From: CAJCIT01 sp963771305
Lineage (GTDB): Bacteria; Acidobacteriota; Terriglobia; Bryobacterales; Bryobacteraceae
Assembly (NCBI GenBank): GCA_963771305.1
Contig: CAVYTS010000041.1
Location: 1 to 64,000, forward strand
DNA: 64,000 bases
Reading direction: 5' to 3'
Part shown: positions 35,043 through 43,171 of the stretch, one piece after another
How positions within the stretch are numbered: position 1 is the stretch's first letter
Layout: every line of letters starts with the position of its first letter
Program-made: the position numbers and the translations under genes
Notes under the pieces: generated by a model
The model's database searches: none
Told to the model about the DNA's origin: nothing
What the model saw: only the letters and a program-made list of their open reading frames with translations

Positions 35043-36367
35043 TCTACCAGGCTGCTGAAAAAGGGGCAGTCAAAGCGGTCGGCCTTCTCATTTTTCGCTT
35101 CTTGACGCTATTTAAGGCTGATTGTAAGTTCCGCTGTGGGGGAGTATGTGCCCAAAGTCTGATTTTAGGGACTCCGGACACACTTCTCCCCCGGCTTATA
35201 CGGATTGAACTGTCGGCGACAGCAGATTCCCCATGCGCACAAGGTTGTAAGCGGCGGCCGCAAAGGTGAACACCCATCCAACCTTGAAGACGCCCCGGTG
35301 CCGTGTCTTGCGCAACATCCCTACTGTCTTCATCCAGCCAAACACTTCCTCAATCCGCTTCCGTTTCCGTAGACTGACCTGGTAGCCGGCATGCCGGGTT
35401 GTGCGGCCGTCGATCGCGCTGCCGCCGGCTCGCTTCTGATTCTGCGACACGTGCGGAGTGGCCTTCATGCCGCGCATCTCCCGCACGAAGTCTTGGGTGT
35501 CGTATCCTTTGTCGGCGGCTACCGTGACCCGCTGCGTGCCTTCCAACCGCTCCACCATCAGCAGGGCTGCGTCCCGCTCCGCCGTCCCGTTGCATTGCAG
35601 CAGTTCGGTGTCTACCACCAGTCCATGCCGGTTCTCAATAATCACGTTGCCGCAGTAGGCCAACTTCGCCTCATGCCCGCCGCTCTTCCGCGCCAACCGT
35701 GAGTCGGCGTCGGTGGTCGATTCGTGAGTCTCATTACGGCGCTTCTCGCCATGAAAATCCACGCTTGGATTGCCGGGATCGTCCTTCGGCCTTGAGTCGC
35801 CGCCATCTTTTCTTTGAAAACTCTTTTGACTGGCCCAAGCCTCGATCAATGTCCCATCCACACTGAAGTGCTCATCGGAGAGCAGGTCGGCTGCCCGCGC
35901 CTGGCCCAGCACCTGGGCGAAGAACTTCTCGGCAATCTCGCCTTCCAGCAGCCGGTCGCGGTTCTTGCTGTACACCGTCGGCACCCAAACCGACTCATCC
36001 ATGCTCAGACCGACGAACCAGCGGAACAGCAAGTTGTAGCTCAACTGCTCCATCAGCAGCCGCTCGCTGCGAATCGTATACAGGACTTGGATCAGCAGCG
36101 CCTTCAGCAATTTCTCTGGCGGGATGGACGGACGTCCTACCGCCGAGTACATCTCATCAAAGCAGGGGGAGAGCGCCTTCAAGGCGCTGTCAACCATCGG
36201 TCGAATTCGTCGCAACGGATGGTCCATCGGCACTCGTTCCTCTGGTGAAAGATAACTGAATGCTGTGCTTTGCTGGGTGTCTTGGCCGCGCATATCTTAA
36301 AACATTAAGACGTCAATCTGTTCTGGCCCGTAACACCCTATTAGCCTTTTTTCAGCATCCTGCTACA
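35043..36367 (-). mobile_element. Complete IS5-type insertion sequence
   Basis: About 1325 bp bounded by imperfect inverted repeats: TCTACCAGGCTGCTGAAAAA at the left and, reading inward from the right, TGTAGCAGGATGCTGAAAAA. AGG lies directly outside both ends (35040-35042; 36368-36370), a possible 3 bp target duplication. It carries one full transposase. A truncated copy lies in inverted orientation at 10961-11958. Confidence 0.88.
35196..36293 (-). CDS. IS5-family transposase, full length
   Basis: The 365-residue protein opens MRGQDTQQSTAFSYLSPEER with a DUF772-type N-terminal domain (GRPSIPPEKLLKALLIQVLY). The DDE core has Asp in HFSVDGTLIEAW, Asp in VTVAADKGYDTQD, and Glu in KRIEEVFGWMKTVG. 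All three catalytic residues are present and the frame is unbroken, so this copy may be active and could act on the truncated copy's remaining end. Confidence 0.95.
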   Translation of the reverse strand: MRGQDTQQSTAFSYLSPEERVPMDHPLRRIRPMVDSALKALSPCFDEMYSAVGRPSIPPEKLLKALLIQVLYTIRSERLLMEQLSYNLLFRWFVGLSMDESVWVPTVYSKNRDRLLEGEIAEKFFAQVLGQARAADLLSDEHFSVDGTLIEAWASQKSFQRKDGGDSRPKDDPGNPSVDFHGEKRRNETHESTTDADSRLARKSGGHEAKLAYCGNVIIENRHGLVVDTELLQCNGTAERDAALLMVERLEGTQRVTVAADKGYDTQDFVREMRGMKATPHVSQNQKRAGGSAIDGRTTRHAGYQVSLRKRKRIEEVFGWMKTVGMLRKTRHRGVFKVGWVFTFAAAAYNLVRMGNLLSPTVQSV

Positions 36368-36721
36368 AGGCAAACCCTGCCGAACGCAATTATAGCCCTG
36401 CCGAAGTGTCCAGCACGGAGGTGGTCCCAATCTCCGATAATCCTGATCTTGCCCGCATCCAGCGTTCCCAATCGGCGGGATACTACCACATCTGTTCGCC
36501 AGGAAAATTTCGGCCGTTCGGCAAGCGACAGATCCCGACAGCGCCTCAGCATGACGACTTCGGTGTTTGAATTATAGGCTTCCTGACGTCCTCTGCAGAG
36601 ACAGCTTTGAACGAACTTAGCCGGATAGTCAGAGTCCCCCCAAAGTCCCCGCAAATTCCCTCGAAACTAGATTCTTGAGGTTCTAAGTCTCGTGTTTGCA
36701 ACGTGAGGCGGCTATAAGTAT
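36368..36721. other. Intergenic between IS5-type element and tRNA fragment
   Basis: 354 bp with no supported gene. No tRNA 5' half (acceptor TCCTCAG, D arm) is found here, which shows the adjacent tRNA sequence is partial. Confidence 0.4.
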
Positions 36722-36771
<50 letters not shown>

Positions 36772-37106
36772 AATTATTTGTGCTCAACGTCTTTGACGCA
36801 GTTAGTTGACTCCATCGCCCCGGTGGAATTGCGCAACTGGCCGACGTTTGGCGGATTCCCCGTCTCTCCGTTTCGCCCGCGTCCCTCTTGACCTGCCAAC
36901 CCTGTACGTCTCCAACGTTTACCGGACGCCGTTTCTCCGCGTCTCCAGTTCAAACCTGGCTTTTGGTTAACTCCTAAAAGAAATTGCCCATTCCGACCCG
37001 GACACTTTTCCGACATCCCGCGTATATAGTTAACGGAAGTCCACCAGACAGCGCGTCGACCGCCAGGCGGAGATCGTTGTGGGTGGTCTCTAAAAGGAGA
37101 CCGCTC
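36772..37106. other. Leader region of the recombinase cassette
   Basis: About 335 bp without a gene. Candidate promoter elements are near GCGTATATAGTTAAC (37020-37034). The end of the leader folds as a hairpin over the ribosome site of the first gene. Confidence 0.4.
37085..37102 (+). promoter_or_regulatory. Hairpin over the ribosome site of the recombinase cassette
   Basis: GGTCTC (37085-37090) pairs with GAGACC (37097-37102) around TAAAAG, placing AAAAGGAGA, the ribosome site of the ATG at 37107, in the loop and stem. Folding would limit translation of the coupled operon. Confidence 0.45.
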
Positions 37107-37262
37107 ATGCCCGATCCCGATCCGGCGCTCGGCGACGTCATTCGCCAAATCGCCAATCTTCTCGCCACGGCATACCTCCGCATCCGGTTTCCGGACCCTC
37201 CCGGCCGAGTTGACTCTGCGGAGACAGAGAGCGCTCATGTGACTGAGGAGTTAACGCCATGA
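37107..37262 (+). CDS. Small conserved protein, first gene of the recombinase cassette
   Basis: The 51-residue protein starts MPDPDPALGDVIRQIANLLA and continues TAYLRIRFPDPPGRVDSAET. AAAAGGAGA precedes the ATG; the longer in-frame upstream extension lacks one. Its stop overlaps the next start (ATGA), so it is translationally coupled to the DUF2924 gene. I recognise the sequence type from similar DUF2924-recombinase cassettes but know no function. Confidence 0.7.
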   Translation: MPDPDPALGDVIRQIANLLATAYLRIRFPDPPGRVDSAETESAHVTEELTP

Positions 37263-37792
37263 GAGAAGAGACGATCAACACGACCGCCTTGCGGGAGCAG
37301 ATCGAAGGGCTGCGCCACATGACCGTGGGCCAGCTCAAGGACAAGTACGCCGAGGTATTCGGCGAGCAGAGCCGATCCAATCACAAGCAATTCCTTTTCC
37401 GGCGCATTGCCTGGCGCATCCAGGCGAATGCCTTCGGCGGCCTGTCGGAGCGAGCCCGGCAGCGAGCGCTCGAGATCGCCAACGACGCCGACCTGCGCAT
37501 CCGGGCGCCCAAGAACTTCTTGAAAGAAGCGCTGGATGAATCGCGCACGGTCGAGTCGCGGGTCTCGGCGGCCGCGGACCCCCGGCTGCCTATTCCGGGT
37601 ACGCTTCTGGTGCGCCGCATCCAGGGAAAGGACGTTGTCGTGCGGGTTCGCGAGGACGGCTTCGAATGCGATGGCCGGCTGTACAAGTCCTTGAGCGCCG
37701 CCGTGCGCGTGGCAACCGGCACCCGATGGAATGGCTTTGCCTTCTTCGGATTGGGTGACAGGCCGGGGAGGCAACGTGGCGAGTACAAGTAA
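37259..37792 (+). CDS. DUF2924 domain protein
   Basis: The 177-residue protein has the DUF2924 pattern: helical N-terminus (LREQIEGLRHMTVGQLKDKY), the FLFRRIAWRIQANAFGGLSE block, and a C-terminal beta-rich part with GTLLVRRIQGKDVVVRVRED and LSAAVRVATGTRWNGFAFFG. These proteins are nearly always encoded beside large serine recombinases in phages and islands and are thought to assist them. The C-terminal part resembles a RAMA-like DNA-binding fold (inference). The stop overlaps the recombinase start by 17 nt. Confidence 0.85.
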   Translation: MREETINTTALREQIEGLRHMTVGQLKDKYAEVFGEQSRSNHKQFLFRRIAWRIQANAFGGLSERARQRALEIANDADLRIRAPKNFLKEALDESRTVESRVSAAADPRLPIPGTLLVRRIQGKDVVVRVREDGFECDGRLYKSLSAAVRVATGTRWNGFAFFGLGDRPGRQRGEYK

Positions 37793-39296
37793 CGGGTCGC
37801 CGAAACCGATTCGGTGCGCGATCTACACGCGGAAGTCTACCGAGGAGGGGCTCAACCAAGACTTCAACTCTCTGGATGCGCAACGTGATGCGGCAGAGGC
37901 TTATATCCGCAGCCAGGCGGGTGAGGGCTGGGTTGCCTTACCGGCGCAGTATGACGACGGCGGCTACACGGGCGCCAACATGGAGCGGCCCGCACTGCGG
38001 CGTCTGATGGCCGACTCTCAGAACGGCAGGGTCGATTGCGTGGTCGTTTACAAAGTGGACCGGCTGAGCCGATCCATCCGCGACTTCGCCAAAATCATGG
38101 AGGTCTTCGACAAGCACGGAACGACCTTCGTTTCGGTCACGCAGCAGTTCAATACGACGACCTCCCTGGGCCGTCTGACCCTGAACATCCTGCTCTCGTT
38201 CGCGCAGTTCGAGCGGGAGATCATCTCAGAGCGCACGCGGGACAAGCAATCGGCCGCGCGGAAGAGGGGCAAGTGGACCGGTGGCCACCTAATCCTCGGC
38301 TACGATCTCGACTCGCGCAGCAGCCGGCTGGTGATCAACGCCGAAGAGGCGGAACGAGTCCGCTCCATCTTTGAGTGGTACCTCGCGGGAGAATCGGTAT
38401 TCAGCATCACGGCAAAGGCTGGCCGGTTGGGCTGGCACAACAAGCAGTGGACCACGCTGGACGGAAGGCTCTACGGTGGCCACGGTCTCGGTAGGTCGCA
38501 CATCTACAACCTGCTCGCCAACATCCTTTACACGGGAAGGCTTCGGGTCGATGGCGAGTTGTATCCGGGCGAGCACGACGCCATCATCGACGAGCGGACG
38601 TTTGATCTGGTCCAAGCACGGCTGAAGCAGAACTCCGTCAACGGCGAACACCGTCACCGCATCAAGATGGAGTCGCTACTTCGGGGATTGATTTACTGCT
38701 CTGGCTGCGGTTCGGCGATGTACCAGACATATTCCTCCAGCGAGGAACGGCGCTATCGATATTACGTTTGCTCGCGGGCGCAGCAACCAACCGACAACTC
38801 CTGCTTGACCCGGTCAGTTTCGGCGCCCGCCATTGAGGATGCGGTGGTCGAGAGCATCCGGCGCGTAAGCGTGCATCCGAGGGTGTTGGAGGAAACCGCC
38901 CGCGTGATTCGCCACCAGCTGACCGAGCAGATCACGGGGCTTCGGGAGGAGCTAAACGGCGTACACCTTCGCGTGAAGAATCTGAAGTCGCAGGTCGCGC
39001 GTCTCCGCAAGCCGGACGAAAAACGCGCGGCCGAGTTGAAGGAACAGATCGCCGCCGACGAGTCTCGGGCGGCCGAACTGAAACGCGAGATCGTGGTCCG
39101 CGAACGCGGGCGCGTGAACGGCGATGAACTTCGCAGCACCATAGAGCCCTTCGAGGTGTTGTGGAAGGCGATGAATATCCAGGAGCAGAGCCTGCTCCTG
39201 CGACAGCTTGTTGAAAGGGTCGGCTACGAGGGCCGCACGGGCAAGGTGACTGTCAGCTTCAAGTCGGCCAGCGTTAAGGAACTCTGTCAGAAATGA
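37776..39296 (+). CDS. Large serine recombinase
   Basis: I chose the GTG at 37776 (506 residues) because GGGGAGG lies 7 nt upstream. The N-terminal resolvase domain has nucleophile Ser21 in IYTRKSTEEG, the GANMERPALRRL loop and VVYKVDRLSRSIRDF. A recombinase domain follows (RSIFEWYLAGESVFSITAKA), then a zinc ribbon (CSGCGSAMY...CSRAQQ...CLTR), a coiled coil (LREELNGVHLRVKNLKSQVA) and a C-terminal helix. It can integrate or excise DNA between short att sites. It is the third gene of a coupled five-gene set. Confidence 0.93.
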   Translation: MASTSNGSPKPIRCAIYTRKSTEEGLNQDFNSLDAQRDAAEAYIRSQAGEGWVALPAQYDDGGYTGANMERPALRRLMADSQNGRVDCVVVYKVDRLSRSIRDFAKIMEVFDKHGTTFVSVTQQFNTTTSLGRLTLNILLSFAQFEREIISERTRDKQSAARKRGKWTGGHLILGYDLDSRSSRLVINAEEAERVRSIFEWYLAGESVFSITAKAGRLGWHNKQWTTLDGRLYGGHGLGRSHIYNLLANILYTGRLRVDGELYPGEHDAIIDERTFDLVQARLKQNSVNGEHRHRIKMESLLRGLIYCSGCGSAMYQTYSSSEERRYRYYVCSRAQQPTDNSCLTRSVSAPAIEDAVVESIRRVSVHPRVLEETARVIRHQLTEQITGLREELNGVHLRVKNLKSQVARLRKPDEKRAAELKEQIAADESRAAELKREIVVRERGRVNGDELRSTIEPFEVLWKAMNIQEQSLLLRQLVERVGYEGRTGKVTVSFKSASVKELCQK

Positions 39297-39394
39297 GCAC
39301 CGTAGATGTTGAAATCACGATTCAGCGGCGTGGCGGCAAAGCAGTACGCAGCGCGATCTCGCAGCCCCGCGCATTCCCCGAATCACCCGACTGA
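39293..39394 (+). CDS. 33-residue coupled protein
   Basis: The start ATGA overlaps the recombinase stop, and its own stop overlaps the next start (TGATG), so it is translated by coupling on both sides. Sequence: MSTVDVEITIQRRGGKAVRS and on to FPESPD. Too short for a domain; the tight packing suggests it is a real gene or a relay for coupling. Confidence 0.45.
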   Translation: MSTVDVEITIQRRGGKAVRSAISQPRAFPESPD

Positions 39395-39642
39395 TGGCGC
39401 TCGCCATCAAGTTCCAGGACATGATCGATCGCGGTGAGGTCAGAGACTACGCTGACATCGCACGCTTGGGATATGTCACGCGGGCGCGAGTCACTCAAAT
39501 CATGAACCTCCTGAATCTGGCCCCTGACATACAGCAGGACCTCCTGGAGCTGACGTGCGATTCACGGACGGCGCGCGAGCGGCACCTTAGGCCATTGGCA
39601 GCGCACGTTCACTGGGAAGAACAAAAGCGAGCTTGGCATTGA
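39394..39642 (+). CDS. HTH protein of the recombinase cassette (KorB/ParB-like HTH)
   Basis: The 82-residue protein reads MALAIKFQDMIDRGEVRDYA, then DIARLGYVTRARVTQIMNLL, a clear helix-turn-helix in which RVTQIMNLLNLAPDIQQDLL resembles the ParB/KorB DNA-binding motif. It closes the coupled operon and probably acts as a regulator or directionality factor for the recombinase. The C-terminus (RERHLRPLAAHVHWEEQKRA) is typical of the family. Confidence 0.7.
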   Translation: MALAIKFQDMIDRGEVRDYADIARLGYVTRARVTQIMNLLNLAPDIQQDLLELTCDSRTARERHLRPLAAHVHWEEQKRAWH

Positions 39643-39659
39643 ACTCCTGTCACGCTGAC

Positions 39660-39790
39660 TCGTGGGCGGAAGGATTCGAACCTCTGGCACAAAATCGGGC
39701 GCCAGTTGGGACGCGGTCGCGCCGTCACGCGTCGTGCTTTGGGGAGTGTTTGGGGGAGTGCCTGAAAGGATTTGAACCTGTGATATGATC
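39660..39790 (-). repeat. Two tRNA T-arm-like relics, possible att sites
   Basis: On the minus strand AGAGGTTCGAATCCTTCCG (around 39668-39685) and CACAGGTTCAAATCCTTTC (around 39766-39784) look like T arms with part of an acceptor strand. Neither has an anticodon or D arm. Such remnants mark old integration events at tRNA 3' ends. Confidence 0.45.
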
Positions 39791-39831
39791 CAACGGCTGC
39801 GACCACCTACGGTTTTTAAGGATTCTGTCCG

Positions 39832-40557
39832 ATGTCTCTATTGGTCTGTTTGCGGGGAATTGATGGTCTGGTTTTGGCCACTGACAGCCGCGGAACGTTT
39901 GGCGATCCTCGTGGGGTGACCGCTCAGAATGACGCTCAGCAGAAACTGTACTTGCCGAATGAACGATCTGGAATCATGATAGCCGGTACTGGAGACTTAG
40001 GGGCGACAGTATACGCAGAATTCGTCCAGTCAGATCTAGCCCAGAACGGGGTCACCGATCTCGCGATGAATTTCCGCAATCTAGTGCGGACTCGGTTTTC
40101 CGAATGGTTCGAAAAGTTCTCGATTCAACCACAACCGCAGGACATAAGGCCAAGCCGCCCTGATCTGGCCCTGATTGTCGCAGGATATGAAGCAGACCGT
40201 CCCGAAACGAAGATTTATCATTTGATTAGTCAGTATGATTTTGCGCCAATGCTCGTCAACTACGGATTCGCCCTTGCTGGCGTTGGGCAGTACGGCCTTT
40301 ACCTTCTGAATCGGTTATACGACGGAAGTTGTAACGTGGATCAACTTGAGCACTTGGCCGCCTACGTAATAACCGAGACGGCCAGTCAAGACGGTAAAGT
40401 TGGTGGCCCCGTGCAAATGGCCAAGATAACGCCATCGGCCGCGTCTCTATTGAAGCCCGATGAGGTTTCGGCAATACTTGAGGCAAACAAGGCTCGAAGC
40501 TCAGCCTTGAAGGCTTCATTCCTTGGAACCCAGACAACGACACAGACGGTAAACTGA
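39832..40557 (+). CDS. Proteasome-fold Ntn hydrolase (HslV/Anbu-like)
   Basis: The 241-residue protein reads MSLLVCLRGIDGLVLATDSR at its N-terminus. After Met removal Ser1 would be the nucleophile. Counting from it, Asp falls exactly at position 17 (LATDSR) and a Lys at 37 (QQKLYLP), matching the Thr1/Ser1-Asp17-Lys33 arrangement of proteasome beta subunits with a 4-residue insertion. A glycine-rich IMIAGTGDLGATVY strand and FALAGVGQYGLYLLNRLYDG also fit the fold. The C-terminus is helical and Thr-rich. No AAA+ unfoldase is adjacent; a small protein follows 11 bp downstream. Substrate unknown; a role in phage or plasmid conflict is inference. Confidence 0.75.
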   Translation: MSLLVCLRGIDGLVLATDSRGTFGDPRGVTAQNDAQQKLYLPNERSGIMIAGTGDLGATVYAEFVQSDLAQNGVTDLAMNFRNLVRTRFSEWFEKFSIQPQPQDIRPSRPDLALIVAGYEADRPETKIYHLISQYDFAPMLVNYGFALAGVGQYGLYLLNRLYDGSCNVDQLEHLAAYVITETASQDGKVGGPVQMAKITPSAASLLKPDEVSAILEANKARSSALKASFLGTQTTTQTVN

Positions 40558-40568
40558 GGATTAAACCG

Positions 40569-40781
40569 ATGCAGAATCCTGAAATCATCGTCATCACTGC
40601 GCCGACCGTTCCCACTCGCGATACAGGGAGCTTTCCTTACAGTGTGATTTATTCGGTGCAACTCGCCAACGGCTTGGTGATTACAAATCCAACGCAATTC
40701 CCGACTCTCGCTGAAGAAGTGCCGCTATCGACCAAACCCCGCCTGGAGCCAACTCACGAGGTCGAGCCGGGCGGTTTCTAG
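40569..40781 (+). CDS. Small partner protein of the Ntn hydrolase
   Basis: The 70-residue protein starts MQNPEIIVITAPTVPTRDTG and lies 11 bp after the Ntn hydrolase stop, with GAGGAT 6-7 nt before the ATG. It is short, beta-rich and has a Pro/Glu-rich tail (TKPRLEPTHEVEPGGF). It could be an adaptor, inhibitor or substrate of the hydrolase. No family recognised. Confidence 0.55.
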   Translation: MQNPEIIVITAPTVPTRDTGSFPYSVIYSVQLANGLVITNPTQFPTLAEEVPLSTKPRLEPTHEVEPGGF

Positions 40782-40976
40782 CCGAGAAGAAGCCCAAACA
40801 CCAGAGCCCTCGGATCTGTTCTGCCCGTCACGCGCGTTGTGCTGATTCGGGCGCATCGCTTCGCTCAACGCTCGCGCACGCCGCGCGCCGGAACCGGCTT
40901 TCTCTGTCGTCGGGGCAGATTTAGAAGCGTCTGCGGCAGCATGGAACCCGCGCACCGAAGGTTCTTCCGTCTTAAC
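40782..40976. other. Gap between Ntn hydrolase partner and integrase fossil
   Basis: No gene is supported. Together with the fossil the stretch looks like decaying mobile DNA. Confidence 0.35.
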
Positions 40977-41134
40977 ACAACGATGCGATACGCTTACACC
41001 TGAACGACGAGGACGTGCGGAAGGCCATGGAAAAGGCGGAAGATCACCAAAGAACCAGACGCAGTTCGCGCTTGGATGACATTCCAGGGCAAGACGAAAG
41101 GGTGCCGAACCTTCGTCCGGCGAGGAGTTCCTAA
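40977..41134 (+). pseudogene. Tyrosine recombinase C-terminal fossil
   Basis: The strand reads TTMRYA, then after a 2 bp slip HLNDEDVRKAMEKAEDHQRT and on to a TAA at 41132. TxRYAHL(N/S)DEDVRKAMEK is the Tyr-nucleophile end of phage-type integrases. Only this tail remains. It differs from the C-terminus of the integrase at 32.2 kb. Confidence 0.6.
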
Positions 41135-41215
41135 TTCGTCGCGAGGTTGATCCGACGCCATCGCGAGTTAACCTCAAAATATCTTCTCGATAGGATCATG
41201 TGAGATAAGAGGTTG

Positions 41216-42163
41216 ATGGTGGGAAACAGGCGCGACAATACCGGACAACCCTACGAGATTCTCGTGCAGGCAATCTTTCAGGCCATCCACGATCAAGAAG
41301 AAGTTGCCACTCTGATTGTCGAGCGAAATAAAATCCTCCAGGGCAAAACCACGCCGCACCAAATCGACGTGCACTGGAAGTTCGAGAAAGGCAAAATCCC
41401 TTACGAAGCTATTGTTCAAGCGAAAGACTGGCAAAGCCGGGTCAAATTAGGGCAGCTTTTGGAATTCAAGGGCGTTCTGGATGATCTTCCGGGCCAGCCG
41501 CGCGGAATATTTGTGACGCGGAGCGGCTACCAACGAGGAGCAAAAGAGTTTGCGGCCGCTCATGGAATCATTTTGTACGAGTTGGACGAACCGCCGAAGC
41601 GACCGAACACCACGATAACAACGTGGGGCTGGATCAAATACGAAGCAGAGGTCAGGTCTTTTAGACTCCCGGTTAACAACCCAGATCACGAACCCATTGA
41701 AGAACTTGCAATGGGGCTGAAGGCAACAGTACATGAGCCTCATTATTCCAACATACAGTTTGAGTTCGACTCTGCTTGGTTCGATCAAAATCCCGCCACC
41801 AGCCAAATGGACAAATCTGCCATCGAGCTGAACTCACTTCCCATTGTTGAGGTTATCCTCTACGACCAGGATCAGGCCTTTGCAACCAATCTAGAGGAAG
41901 TTGTCCGGCAGGAAATTGCCATTGTGAGAGACGAAAAGCCCGACCGGAAGCGTCTAGTGCACGTTTTTGCGAACGACACATTCATCGGACCGCCATGCAC
42001 ACCCGGACCCTTCATCAAAATTAACAAGGTGTCATTCGATCTTGAGATTGATGTCACCGAGAGACCTACGCACTTCAACCTGTCAAAATTTGTGTGGCTC
42101 GTGCTTCGCGAAATTCCCTCCGACAAGACACGAACTTTTCTCGCGCCGAAGCATGATTCCTAG
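41216..42163 (+). CDS. Mrr-like PD-(D/E)xK endonuclease
   Basis: The ~315-residue protein has an N-terminal nuclease domain: a helix with YEILVQAIFQAI, then HQIDVHWKFEKGKIPYEAIV and QAKDW. The Asp in QIDV and the Gln-x-Lys in VQAKDW form the ID...QxK site of Mrr-like enzymes. GIFVTRSGYQRGAKEFAAAH follows, also typical of Mrr folds. The C-terminal ~170 residues are not recognised and may sense the target. There is no adjacent methyltransferase, so it could be a type IV enzyme or part of the small cluster with the Ntn hydrolase. The start codon (TTG, ATG or GTG within 41213-41221) is ambiguous. Confidence 0.75.
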   Translation: MVGNRRDNTGQPYEILVQAIFQAIHDQEEVATLIVERNKILQGKTTPHQIDVHWKFEKGKIPYEAIVQAKDWQSRVKLGQLLEFKGVLDDLPGQPRGIFVTRSGYQRGAKEFAAAHGIILYELDEPPKRPNTTITTWGWIKYEAEVRSFRLPVNNPDHEPIEELAMGLKATVHEPHYSNIQFEFDSAWFDQNPATSQMDKSAIELNSLPIVEVILYDQDQAFATNLEEVVRQEIAIVRDEKPDRKRLVHVFANDTFIGPPCTPGPFIKINKVSFDLEIDVTERPTHFNLSKFVWLVLREIPSDKTRTFLAPKHDS

Positions 42164-42319
42164 TCGTGGGAAGGTCGCATGAAAGCGAGCTAAGCCCGTC
42201 CATCTCTTCAGGTTCGCCCACACAGACGTCTCGATATAACCGGTTGTCATCCTCTATTCGTGCTATTAGCCGAAGTGAAAGTATAGGGTGGGCACAAAAT
42301 CGGGCACAGTATCCAGCAG

Positions 42320-43171
42320 TCAGATGCGGGGAGCGAAAAAGCCGCCACCAACCCACGTGAGGACGTGGACGGCACCCCAGGGGATTAGAAAGCCGAGAGC
42401 CGGATAGAGTAGAAACACGAGATAGGCTCGCGGGTTAGGGGCTGGTGTTCTCGCGACAACTTCGCCAGTCACGAGCTTCATTCCATCCACTATGCCGGCA
42501 GAATTAACGTGCACCCACTCGATGCCATCCTTGTTCCCTTTTAGGAGTTCGTTCGCGTGAAGGATGTGACGTCCACCTACTCCGTCGGGCTCGTCAGTAA
42601 TCTCCCAGTCGCCAGAATCAGGTACTGGGACGGGTAACGGATCGAGAACATATCCCTGCGGGGGGGCAATGTCAGCATCAGCGTACTTCCCGATTTTCCC
42701 GGACGGCAGAGCCGGCGGCTCATAGGACTGCCCCGTGGAAGTCCATCCGCTCGGGGGCGGTTGATGGGACGCACTCCCATCCTTCTGGGCACCCGAAGGC
42801 TTCTGTACTATCGGGTCCCCCCGCCCCCATTCGTTGGTTTGGGGCGGCTTGCTTGGCGCATGCTCTCTAGCCTGCTGTGCAAGCGCGCCGTAGTCGATCT
42901 TGTGCGCACTCGGCGGTGGTTGGGGTTCGGACACGGGGATGCCCCCAAACTGAGAAACAGCTTGGCTACGCCGGACCTGTGATTGATTCTTCTGAGCGGC
43001 GATCCCCCGCATTGCGGGCGAAGCCATCAGCGATTCGAACTTTCGATGGGCCATGAGGGTGCTTAGGAGTGGGCGGCCTTGCTCGTATGCGGCGAAGCCA
43101 CCCATAACGGCGCCCAAGACGCCAAGCAGGATGCCAAGTCGGCGCATGCCTTCTCTGACATTCATGTTCAT
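42320..43171 (-). CDS. Two-TM membrane protein, tandem paralogue B
   Basis: I start it at the ATG at 43171, which overlaps the stop of the upstream paralogue (ATGA). The 283 residues begin MNMNVREGMRRLGILLGVLG with a first membrane helix, then a Pro/Ser/Gln-rich linker of ~190 residues, and end with a second helix, FLLYPALGFLIPWGAVHVLT. Both ends are near-copies of those in the upstream gene, while the middle differs. The layout suggests a membrane-anchored device with a swapped middle domain. No family recognised. Confidence 0.65.
   Translation of the reverse strand: MNMNVREGMRRLGILLGVLGAVMGGFAAYEQGRPLLSTLMAHRKFESLMASPAMRGIAAQKNQSQVRRSQAVSQFGGIPVSEPQPPPSAHKIDYGALAQQAREHAPSKPPQTNEWGRGDPIVQKPSGAQKDGSASHQPPPSGWTSTGQSYEPPALPSGKIGKYADADIAPPQGYVLDPLPVPVPDSGDWEITDEPDGVGGRHILHANELLKGNKDGIEWVHVNSAGIVDGMKLVTGEVVARTPAPNPRAYLVFLLYPALGFLIPWGAVHVLTWVGGGFFAPRI

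Larger units (their letters stand above)
39686..42305. repeat. Direct repeat GGCACAAAATCGGGC bracketing a 2.6 kb block
   Basis: The 15-mer occurs at 39686-39700 and 42291-42305. The first copy adjoins a T-arm-like relic. Between the copies are the Ntn hydrolase pair, the integrase fossil and the Mrr-like nuclease. The layout is that of a small integrated island with att-derived ends. Confidence 0.5.

Noticed and set aside
39660..39790. Possible complete tRNA genes on the minus strand
   Set aside because: Only T-arm and partial acceptor sequence is present; no anticodon arm or D arm can be drawn.
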